Below are positions 1 to 5,459 of a DNA stretch of 10,387 bases, piece by piece (the first letter of the stretch is position 1; the number at the start of each line of letters is the position of its first letter). The stretch spans positions 1 to 10,387 of the forward strand of contig DAOUSV010000042.1 in NCBI GenBank assembly GCA_030627065.1. Reading direction: 5' to 3'. The notes below the pieces were generated by a model, which saw nothing but the letters and a program-made list of their open reading frames with translations, had not been told where the DNA came from and did no database searches. The translations under genes were made by a program, and so were the position numbers. Source of the DNA: Piscirickettsiaceae bacterium. GTDB lineage: Bacteria; Pseudomonadota; Gammaproteobacteria; Nitrosococcales; Methylophagaceae.

Positions 1-1035
1 ATCAATTAAAACATGGCAACGTTCATGACATTGTTCAAGCCCTTTGCCCCGTTCTGCAGCTATTTCTAACTGTTCCGATAAGTTATCAAGACTTTCCATT
101 AATTCAATAAGTTTCGGTCTAACACCCAAATTATCACGTAAAGAAAGCCAAGGTACTCGCTGTTCTTTATCACCAATACTTAGGCGGAATGTTCTCATTA
201 CCGCTTCTATTTTATCGGCATAATCTCTAATTTTAGCCATATCGCTAGCATCTTGTTCCATCTCACGGATGCTATCTCGGCAAAGTTCATGAATTTGGTG
301 GCTACTAATTCGATTACCTAAAAACTGTGTAGCAATTTCAGGAAGTTGATGAGCTTCATCAATAATATAGGCATCGGCACTAGGTAATATTTCGCCCTGA
401 CCTGATGCTTTAAGTGCCATATCTGACATTAAAAGATGATGGTTAATGACTACTATATCGGCTTCTTGGGCTTTTCTACGTGCTTCGCTGATAAAGCATT
501 CAGTTGCATTTGGGCATTCTTGGCCAAGGCAGTTATCAATTGTTGATGTTACTTTTGCCCATAATGATGAGCTGTTTTCTAATAAATTACTTTCACCTAA
601 GTCACCCGTTTTTGTTTTTCCTGACCACTCTTCTAACGCTTGCAAAGTTGCATAATGTGGCTTTTGTAAGGGATCACCTTGTGCCATTTCTAGCCGATAG
701 TGACATAGGTAATTGCTTCTACCTTTCAATAACGCCGCTCGAAATGAGATAGATAATGCTTTGCGAAGCATCGGTAAGTCTTTATTAAATAATTGATCTT
801 GTAAGTTTTTAGTGCCTGTTGAAATGAATACTTTTTGACCGGATAAAATAGCAGGAGCTAAATAAGCATATGTTTTTCCTGTACCTGTTCCAGCTTCAGC
901 AACTAATACTGTTGCTTCTTCTAATGTTTTCTCAATGGCCTGTGCCATTTCCAATTGCTGTGAACGAGGTGCGTAACCATCAATATGTTGCGATAACAGC
1001 CCGCCCTCACTAAATACATGTTCAATATCTTGCAT
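1..1035 (-). CDS. yoaA: YoaA-type ATP-dependent DNA helicase, N-terminal 345 residues (partial)
   Basis: Superfamily 2 iron-sulphur DNA helicase of the XPD/DinG family, acting in the cytoplasm in DNA damage tolerance; E. coli YoaA partners the HolC (chi) subunit of DNA polymerase III. The gene starts with ATG at 1035 and runs off the left edge, so only the N-terminal half is present (E. coli YoaA is about 636 residues). Visible motifs are Walker A AEAGTGTGKT at residues 46-55, the DEAH box at 226-229 with the preceding strand YII, and four cysteines at 111, 169, 174 and 180 in the spacing expected for the 4Fe-4S ligands (CLGQECPNATEC holds the last three). The start lies 1 nt after the stop of the upstream GIDE-domain gene, with AGGA about 8 nt upstream, so translational coupling is likely. 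The compact N-terminus favours YoaA over DinG; without the C-terminal half the choice is not certain. Confidence 0.85.
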   Translation of the reverse strand, partial: MQDIEHVFSEGGLLSQHIDGYAPRSQQLEMAQAIEKTLEEATVLVAEAGTGTGKTYAYLAPAILSGQKVFISTGTKNLQDQLFNKDLPMLRKALSISFRAALLKGRSNYLCHYRLEMAQGDPLQKPHYATLQALEEWSGKTKTGDLGESNLLENSSSLWAKVTSTIDNCLGQECPNATECFISEARRKAQEADIVVINHHLLMSDMALKASGQGEILPSADAYIIDEAHQLPEIATQFLGNRISSHQIHELCRDSIREMEQDASDMAKIRDYADKIEAVMRTFRLSIGDKEQRVPWLSLRDNLGVRPKLIELMESLDNLSEQLEIAAERGKGLEQCHERCHVLID

Positions 1036-1036
1036 T

Positions 1037-1942
1037 TTACAATCCTAACCGTATGTTTATTGCCCAGATAGCAAGGCTACCACTGCTAAAAAAGCTAACA
1101 AGTGCAAATGTCGCTTTAAGCTTATATTTCTGAATTAGCTTTTGTTCTGGGATATTCGATAATATAAAAGCTTGATCTGTATGAGAGCTATTCGTTAACA
1201 CGTGCAATTGATCCATTTTAGTTTGTTGTTTTCGTTCTTGCTTAACTTGCCATTCTGCTGTTTTTCTAGCACGTTCCCATTCTTTTTGGCTTACATTACC
1301 ATCTCGATTACTATCAAATTTATTTAGTAATTCTTTAGGTTCACGCTTCCATAGTTTAAGTAATTCAGTGATATGTTCTTTTATCTTTTTTTGTTCTATA
1401 TTAGCAACTGATTTAAAATGGCCTATTGCATACAGTAATTCACTTTCAAATAATAACTCTTCAGTAAACCGTCTCTTTTCTAATGGTTTATACCAAGTAC
1501 GCTTATGCGTGGTGATCACTTCTGCATTATCCGGGTCAATAACACACTGCCCCGTATCGTCTTTTAACAAAAACAATTCTTCACTTGTTTGCTCTTCGAC
1601 AACTTTCCAATATGATTTTGAGAGCTTTTTTGAGTTAGATGTTCTTATTTTTTCTTCTATCTTGTAATGATACCAAACACAGGTCTTAGCTGATAATGGT
1701 GAGGTAACTTTAGGACCTTCCATTAATAAGGATTGTCCTATTAGTTCAATATAGCCCTGTGCTGCACTTCTAATTTTAGCCGTAGGCGTATTTTCAATCT
1801 TGCGGGCATTTTTATACCAACGCATCATCCAATAAAAAGAAAATGGACAAACAGTAATACAAAAAGCCATTATTGGCCAAAACTCATCGGGCTCAAGCTG
1901 TAATAATAGCTTTTCGACAGATACTGAAAAGTCTTGAAACAC
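1037..1942 (-). CDS. GIDE-domain membrane protein with an EF-hand (E3-ligase-like/MULAN-type family)
   Basis: A 301-residue protein with two predicted transmembrane helices, about residues 22-42 and 276-297, enclosing a soluble middle part. Residues of roughly 45-170 (for example AKIRSAAQGYIELIG and KTCVWYHYKIEEK) match the GIDE domain, known from the mitochondrial E3 ligase MULAN; bacterial members lack the RING finger and their biochemical role is not known to me. Residues 210-221 form a complete EF-hand loop, DSNRDGNVSQKE, with D, N, D, N, S and E at ligand positions 1, 3, 5, 7, 9 and 12, so calcium binding is probable. The start codon is GTG, with GAG about 12 nt upstream inside the end of lemA. 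The gene follows lemA by 6 nt and precedes yoaA by 1 nt. GIDE genes next to lemA are a familiar bacterial pairing. Database labels such as 'E3 ubiquitin ligase' should not be read as evidence for ubiquitin transfer. Confidence 0.8.
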   Translation of the reverse strand: MFQDFSVSVEKLLLQLEPDEFWPIMAFCITVCPFSFYWMMRWYKNARKIENTPTAKIRSAAQGYIELIGQSLLMEGPKVTSPLSAKTCVWYHYKIEEKIRTSNSKKLSKSYWKVVEEQTSEELFLLKDDTGQCVIDPDNAEVITTHKRTWYKPLEKRRFTEELLFESELLYAIGHFKSVANIEQKKIKEHITELLKLWKREPKELLNKFDSNRDGNVSQKEWERARKTAEWQVKQERKQQTKMDQLHVLTNSSHTDQAFILSNIPEQKLIQKYKLKATFALVSFFSSGSLAIWAINIRLGL

Positions 1943-1948
1943 TTAAAT

Positions 1949-2524
1949 TTAACTCTTAAATAACTGATTTACACTGACATCTGTTTTTTCATCATTCGAA
2001 AACTCTAACAAGCTATGATCGCTAAAGTTAAATATTCGTGCAATCAGTACATCGGGGAACTGTTCAATACGAACATTATTGTTATTGACGCTTTCATTAT
2101 AGAATTCACGACGATCGGCAATATCATTTTCCAATCCTGTAATACGAGACTGTAAATGCTGGAATGTTTCATTGGCCTTAAGTTCAGGATATGCTTCCGC
2201 AACAGCAAATAAGCTACCTAAGCCCATGCGTAAAGCTCCTTCTGCTTGACCTAATGCGGGAATGTCGCCTTGTTGTCGGGCTGAAGCAACAGATGAGCGC
2301 GCTTTCATCACCCTTTCAAGGGTTTCCTGCTCAAACGTCATATACTGCTTACAGGTTTCGACTAGTTTCGGAAGCTCATCATGACGTTGTTTAAGTAACA
2401 CATCTATATTAGCCCATGCTTTGCTAACACTATGCTTTAAACTAACAAGGCCATTATAAATTGAAATAAGGTAAAAAAGAGATACTGCAGTTAAGCCCCA
2501 AAATATAAATCCAGATACAGTCAT
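1949..2524 (-). CDS. lemA: LemA family membrane protein
   Basis: LemA family protein of unknown biochemical function, with one N-terminal transmembrane helix (about residues 5-22) and a long alpha-helical body. Diagnostic stretches are YNGLVSLKHSVSKAWANID, LLKQRHDELPKLVETCKQYM, the SLFAVAEAYPELKANETF segment and the ITGLENDIADRREFYNESVN segment, all in the family order; the length of about 190 residues is normal. I set the start at the ATG at 2524: a strong AAAGGAG lies 8 nt before it, whereas the in-frame GTG three codons earlier overlaps that Shine-Dalgarno sequence. The C-terminal tail after the VLIARIFNF segment is short and polar. The gene follows the upstream hypothetical gene by 18 nt, just room for its ribosome binding site, and precedes the GIDE gene by 6 nt. 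Confidence 0.93.
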   Translation of the reverse strand: MTVSGFIFWGLTAVSLFYLISIYNGLVSLKHSVSKAWANIDVLLKQRHDELPKLVETCKQYMTFEQETLERVMKARSSVASARQQGDIPALGQAEGALRMGLGSLFAVAEAYPELKANETFQHLQSRITGLENDIADRREFYNESVNNNNVRIEQFPDVLIARIFNFSDHSLLEFSNDEKTDVSVNQLFKS

Positions 2525-2542
2525 AACAATCACTCCTTTCGA

Positions 2543-3067
2543 TTAATTGCTATGATTATCCCATATTTCTGACTCTTGGCCATTTTCTTGCGTCCAAACT
2601 AATTGAGCAATAATTTTGAACTGGGCAATGGACATTGCACCTCGCTTCTTATTGCTACTCTCGGACTTGGTTTTTAATACTGACTCGATATCATTATGTG
2701 TTGCTTCATACATTTCAACCGCTTCATAAGCATCATCAAATAGAATTAGAACAACATTATCCCAACGACCATCAGGTTTGAGTTGTCCGATACGGGGTGT
2801 TGACCGGCTATCTTCAAATAAGACGCGACCTTTAATTAGAATACGCAAACCATCACGCTCATCCAAGCCAATGGCATCATAGCCTAGAGTTTGATCATCA
2901 CTAAGCTGTAAATTTAATGCTTTTGCCACATCATAGCGTGCAATTTCACCGGTAACAGGCAATGTACTACCTGTCGTTTGGCGATATTTAGCGGCCAGAT
3001 GACGTGTTTCATGCATTAATTTATCAATGGAATATAGGTCCATTTCAGGCTCAGGGTTAGTGTTCAT
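2543..3067 (-). CDS. Uncharacterised protein, possible PD-(D/E)XK nuclease-like fold
   Basis: A 174-residue soluble protein, first gene of the minus-strand operon with lemA, the GIDE gene and yoaA. I do not know a function. The N-terminal half reads helix (residues 12-30), then VTGEIARYDVAKALNL (38-53), GYDAIGLD (62-69) and LRILIKGRVLF (74-84); the C-terminal half has a hydrophobic strand NVVLILFDD (104-112) and a conserved-looking end KRGAMSIAQFKIIAQLVW (141-158). An early helix with E41, then D64, then a strand carrying K79 followed by GR resembles the order of catalytic elements in the restriction-endonuclease-like fold, but the acidic residue two places before the lysine is missing (L77), so this could be an inactive or misjudged member. 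From memory, uncharacterised proteins of about this length share the TGE, GYDA, IKGR and RGA motifs. There is no clear Shine-Dalgarno sequence before the ATG; M9 is an alternative start, equally unsupported. Confidence 0.75.
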   Translation of the reverse strand: MNTNPEPEMDLYSIDKLMHETRHLAAKYRQTTGSTLPVTGEIARYDVAKALNLQLSDDQTLGYDAIGLDERDGLRILIKGRVLFEDSRSTPRIGQLKPDGRWDNVVLILFDDAYEAVEMYEATHNDIESVLKTKSESSNKKRGAMSIAQFKIIAQLVWTQENGQESEIWDNHSN

Positions 3068-3081
3068 CTTAGTTTTCAGTC

Positions 3082-3137
3082 ATCTCAAAAAAAACGGTCT
3101 AACCGACTTAGCGGATAGACCGTTGATTTCTTGAGAT
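3082..3137 (-). terminator. Intrinsic terminator of the fae-like gene
   Basis: On the minus strand, 12 nt after the fae-like stop codon, a 9-bp stem (3116-3124 with 3093-3101) is extended by an inner CCG/CGG pairing around a 6-nt loop at 3106-3111 and is followed by a run of eight Ts (3087-3094 on this strand). Outer arms ATCTCAA (3082-3088) and TTGAGAT (3131-3137) can also pair. This is a textbook rho-independent terminator in the minus direction. On the plus strand the trailing T-run is missing, so I do not call it bidirectional. Confidence 0.9.
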
Positions 3138-3148
3138 AAAGACGCTAT

Positions 3149-3703
3149 TTATTTAGCTTTTTTAGCATCTAAAGCTCTTTGGTAGTATTTATGTACCAAT
3201 TTTTCTTGATTTTCTAATAAGAAATCAATGCTTGGCTCATTATTCATTGCTTTTTCAATCGCTTTACGCGTTGCTTCACGGTGAATATTGAATAAAGCTT
3301 CGTGATCTAAGTCTTCAACTTTTTCAACACCTGGGCTTAACCATACAGAAACGATAATACCTAAATCATTCGCTTTTTCTTTAGGAATTGTACCGTTACG
3401 AACAGCATCTAATACGCCATTTGAAATCGCGCCTTGCACTGTACCCATAAGGATATTTGTGTAAGCAGTATCTTTAACAGTAACCTTGCTAACCATGATT
3501 GTAGCTGGTTTAACCATCATATCTGTGTTCATTAATGATAAAACACGTGTATGACCTTTAACTTGGTCGCCTAAAAGTGTTGCAAATGCAGTACCGAATG
3601 GACCATCTAATTCGCCGATGATTACTTCAGGTTCTGCTGCTGTGAATGGTGGGCCACCTGCTAATAAACATTCGCCAACACGCATTGTCATTTTTTCGCT
3701 CAT
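3149..3703 (-). CDS. Formaldehyde-activating enzyme (Fae) family protein, atypical active site
   Basis: Authentic Fae joins formaldehyde to tetrahydromethanopterin to give methylene-H4MPT in the cytoplasm of methylotrophs. This 184-residue protein aligns by eye along the whole family: VGECLLAGG, EVIIGELDGPFGTAF (residues 26-40), the HTRVLSLMNTDMMVKPATIM segment, SKVTVKD, MGTVQGAISNGVLDAVRNG, IPKEKANDLGIIVSVWL and HREATRKAIEKAMNNEPSIDF. Against M. extorquens Fae as I remember it, catalytic His22 (AHIDLIIG) aligns with E24 here (AEPEVIIG), so this may be a Fae paralogue with a changed or lost reaction rather than Fae itself. The C-terminus is about 15 residues longer and lysine-rich. CGGAGAA lies 7 nt before the ATG; codons such as TTC, ATC, CGT and GGT suggest good expression. 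The gene is monocistronic, with its own promoter and terminator, and divergent from a truncated haemoglobin. The family is near certain, the function is not. Confidence 0.9.
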   Translation of the reverse strand: MSEKMTMRVGECLLAGGPPFTAAEPEVIIGELDGPFGTAFATLLGDQVKGHTRVLSLMNTDMMVKPATIMVSKVTVKDTAYTNILMGTVQGAISNGVLDAVRNGTIPKEKANDLGIIVSVWLSPGVEKVEDLDHEALFNIHREATRKAIEKAMNNEPSIDFLLENQEKLVHKYYQRALDAKKAK

Positions 3704-3739
3704 TGAATTTCTCCGAGATTAATTAACTAAAACCCGTCA

Positions 3740-3768
3740 ATTATCCTTGTCTAATAGACATGTAGCAA
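3740..3768 (-). promoter_or_regulatory. Sigma70-type promoter of the fae-like gene
   Basis: On the minus strand a -35 box TTGCTA (3763-3768, 4 of 6 matches) and a -10 box GATAAT (3740-3745, 5 of 6) are separated by exactly 17 nt. Transcription would start near 3733, giving a leader of about 30 nt that includes the CGGAG ribosome binding site. Spacing, position and box quality make this the best promoter in the window. Confidence 0.65.
3748..3760. promoter_or_regulatory. Candidate operator: 13-nt palindrome inside the fae promoter
   Basis: TGTCTAATAGACA is a perfect inverted repeat of two 6-nt arms around one central base. It sits wholly within the 17-nt spacer between the -35 and -10 boxes of the fae-like gene, where a bound repressor would block polymerase, or a MerR-type activator could act. 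It is also about 77-89 nt upstream of the divergent haemoglobin start, so one regulator could serve both genes. The binding protein is unknown. Confidence 0.4.
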
Positions 3769-3836
3769 GTATTGGGCTTTATAAGTCGTGCAAACAAAGA
3801 TAAGATCACACTAGTTTTTAAGTGTTGAGATGAATA

Positions 3837-4229
3837 ATGTCCGAAGAAAATACACCTTATTCGCGTATTGGTGGCGAGAAAGGCGTTCGACAATTATGCC
3901 AAATATTTTATCAAACCATGTGTGATACGCCACAAACTCAGCTAATTCGCGCAATGCATCCGCAAGATATTAAAATTAGTGAAGACAAGCTCTACCTGTT
4001 TTTAACCGGTTGGATGGGAGGTCCACAGTTATATGTTGAGAAATATGGCCACCCACGATTAAGACGTCGTCATTTACCCTTCCCTATTGGTATTGAGGAG
4101 CGTGACCAGTGGTTATACTGCATGGCTCAAGCATTAAAGCAGATGGACTTAGATGATCTATTATCACAACAGTTAATGAGTTCACTTGTGCAAACAGCTG
4201 ACTTTATGCGCAATAAAGACGAACTATAG
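3837..4229 (+). CDS. Group II truncated haemoglobin
   Basis: A 130-residue 2-on-2 haemoglobin of group II (TrHbO class), a cytoplasmic haem protein; family members bind O2 and are linked to oxygen handling or detoxification of NO and peroxide. Evidence: YSRIGGEKGVRQL at the A-helix start, IFYQTM with Tyr25 at the B10 position, LFLTGWMGGPQLYVEKYG over the E helix, HPRLRRRHLPFPIG with proximal His79 (F8), and Trp92 (RDQW) at G8, the group II hallmark. Length is normal for the family. The ribosome binding site is weak (GAG about 11 nt upstream). The gene is divergent from the fae-like gene across 133 nt, so the two may be co-regulated. Its 3' end overlaps the convergent permease gene by 6 nt. 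In a methylotroph a link to oxygen supply or nitrosative stress during C1 oxidation is possible but not shown. Confidence 0.93.
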   Translation: MSEENTPYSRIGGEKGVRQLCQIFYQTMCDTPQTQLIRAMHPQDIKISEDKLYLFLTGWMGGPQLYVEKYGHPRLRRRHLPFPIGIEERDQWLYCMAQALKQMDLDDLLSQQLMSSLVQTADFMRNKDEL

Positions 4230-5135
4230 CCAGTTAAACCAGAGAGGTAATGTAACGAGGCTAGTTAGAGTTGTTACCGCAACTGCCGCAGCATAAAGCT
4301 GGCTATCAAGTTGATAGCGTTCACAGATAACAATACCAAATACCATAGTAGGCATGCCTGCTATTAATGTGACGATAATGATTTTATCAGCATCAAAGTT
4401 AATCATATGGCCTGCTGAAAACACAACTAATGGCACCACGATTAATGATATTAATACCACTGGGAATAATAGTTTTAGATAGTGGAAACGTAAACTATGC
4501 CAACGGATACTCATCCCTAAAACAATTAGCATCAACGGTACAACACCGCCTGCTAATGTCATTAAACCTGCATGTACAATTTCAGGCTGTTGGATACCGA
4601 ATGTATTTAAAGTAATACCTATAATGACAGCCCATAGAGGCGGTACTTTGATTAATTCACGAAGCGGATGCACTTCTTTTGTATTATCACCATAGTAATG
4701 TGCGACCAACATTCCAAATGATAATAAAATAGGTGTGCATGCAAATAAATCATATTGCAATACTGTTGAACGTGTATGAGCACCGATGACTTGATCTAAC
4801 ACCGGCAAGCCAAGGTAGGTGGAGTTGGGGAAGGATGCGGCTAATAATAATGTACCAGTTTGCTTTCTCGATGCCTTGAAAAACCGAAGAACACACCACA
4901 TTGCAATCAAGCCCGTTGCAATACCACAAGTCGCTAAAAATGATATTTGTAATGAAGATTGATTTAATGGCGCACGCCAAATCACATCTAAGACTAATGC
5001 TGGCAATAATATATAGAAAACAAGATCGGTTAATGTCCGGCGATGTGTTTGGCTTGTACTATGTGATGGCGCAATGCTATTCCATAAAGAACCACAAGCT
5101 ATAATCAGTGACATTTGAATTAATACGGTGAGCAT
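4224..5135 (-). CDS. AEC-family (auxin efflux carrier-like) permease
   Basis: An inner-membrane secondary transporter of 303 residues with about ten predicted helices in two halves, the layout of the bacterial AEC family, whose known members move malonate, malate and similar organic anions or amino acids. Supporting stretches are TDLVFYILLPALVLDVIWRA (residues 36-55) with the helix-breaking LLPA, LLLAASFPNSTYLGLPVL (95-112) with the typical FxNsxylGlPvl crossing segment, and GGVVPLMLIVLGMSI in the second half. The substrate cannot be told from sequence. The gene has no good Shine-Dalgarno sequence before its ATG. Its TAG stop lies in the palindrome CTATAG shared with the stop of the convergent haemoglobin gene, so neither gene has room for a terminator of its own before the other begins. 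It is monocistronic as far as seen. Confidence 0.9.
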   Translation of the reverse strand: MLTVLIQMSLIIACGSLWNSIAPSHSTSQTHRRTLTDLVFYILLPALVLDVIWRAPLNQSSLQISFLATCGIATGLIAMWCVLRFFKASRKQTGTLLLAASFPNSTYLGLPVLDQVIGAHTRSTVLQYDLFACTPILLSFGMLVAHYYGDNTKEVHPLRELIKVPPLWAVIIGITLNTFGIQQPEIVHAGLMTLAGGVVPLMLIVLGMSIRWHSLRFHYLKLLFPVVLISLIVVPLVVFSAGHMINFDADKIIIVTLIAGMPTMVFGIVICERYQLDSQLYAAAVAVTTLTSLVTLPLWFNWL

Positions 5136-5152
5136 TTAGAGTATTTTTAATA

Positions 5153-5182
5153 ATTTAAAGATACTTACATCCTACAGTTCAA
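5153..5182 (-). promoter_or_regulatory. Weak candidate promoter for the AEC permease
   Basis: On the minus strand TTGAAC (5177-5182, 4 of 6) and TTAAAT (5153-5158, 4 of 6) are 18 nt apart, just upstream of the permease ATG at 5135. The predicted leader would be only about 10 nt with no Shine-Dalgarno sequence, which counts against it. One arm of the inverted repeat at 5166-5210 falls in the spacer. Confidence 0.25.
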
Positions 5183-5224
5183 AGCCTAAAAATAAAACAA
5201 GTAGGATGTATAAGGTCTTTTTTT
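5157..5224 (+). repeat. Inverted repeat with T-tract: plus-strand terminator or small palindromic element
   Basis: TACATCCTAC (5166-5175) and GTAGGATGTA (5201-5210) are a perfect 10-bp inverted repeat around a 25-nt A-rich loop. Outer AAAGA (5157-5161) and TCTTT (5216-5220) can pair after a short mismatch, and a T-run follows to 5224. As a terminator it would act on plus-strand transcripts, but the only upstream plus-strand gene ends at 4229, and the loop is large. The GTAGGATG core resembles short dispersed palindromes seen in some gammaproteobacteria, so a repeat element is an equal alternative. Confidence 0.5.
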
Positions 5225-5459
5225 ATGATTAGACTTGCCTGATCTTCGACACCCTATATCTACCGAGATGTATCTAGAGGAGAAATAAGCAATAACCCTT
5301 TGTAATCAAAGATATTGCTAGGACTTAGCATCCCATAGTTTAAATTGAGTAGAATAAACTTCAATTGTATTTGCGTATCCGTGTGGGTGCAGGTATCGTT
5401 ACCCTCATCTTCTATCATTATTGCTCGTCCAATAACCATTTTGAATAGGTCTCATACCC

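Larger units (their letters stand above)
5136..5459. other. 324-nt intergenic region between AEC permease and lapD
   Basis: This gap separates two divergent genes and should hold both promoters. It contains the inverted repeat at 5157-5224 and a weak permease promoter. For lapD, TTGAGT (5346-5351) with TATTTG 17 nt downstream and TTGCGT with TATCGT 17 nt apart further on are both poor. On the minus strand, 5260-5439 can encode 59 residues starting MVIGRAIMIEDEG, but without a ribosome binding site or a recognised family, so I do not call it a gene. I see no GEMM-type c-di-GMP riboswitch and no tRNA. Confidence 0.6.

Noticed and set aside
446..752. Two plus-strand open frames of 69 and 82 codons
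   Set aside because: They lie fully antisense to the helicase frame, which carries clear conserved motifs; no ribosome binding site or family resemblance.
1368..1667. Plus-strand open frame of 99 codons
   Set aside because: Antisense to the GIDE-domain gene; low-complexity Ser/Asn-rich translation typical of a shadow frame.
4750..5104. Open frames on both strands inside the AEC permease gene
   Set aside because: Out of frame with a well-supported ten-helix transporter; no independent evidence.
5260..5439. Minus-strand open frame of 59 codons starting MVIGRAIMIEDEG in the permease-lapD gap
   Set aside because: No ribosome binding site, no recognised family; a faint likeness of its C-terminal half to the end of IS3-type transposases (LNYGMLSPSNIF) is too weak to call a remnant.
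5340..5459. Possible c-di-GMP riboswitch before lapD
   Set aside because: The conserved GEMM elements (GNRA loop, receptor and purine-rich core) are not seen; only a 4-bp hairpin at GGTATCGTTACC.
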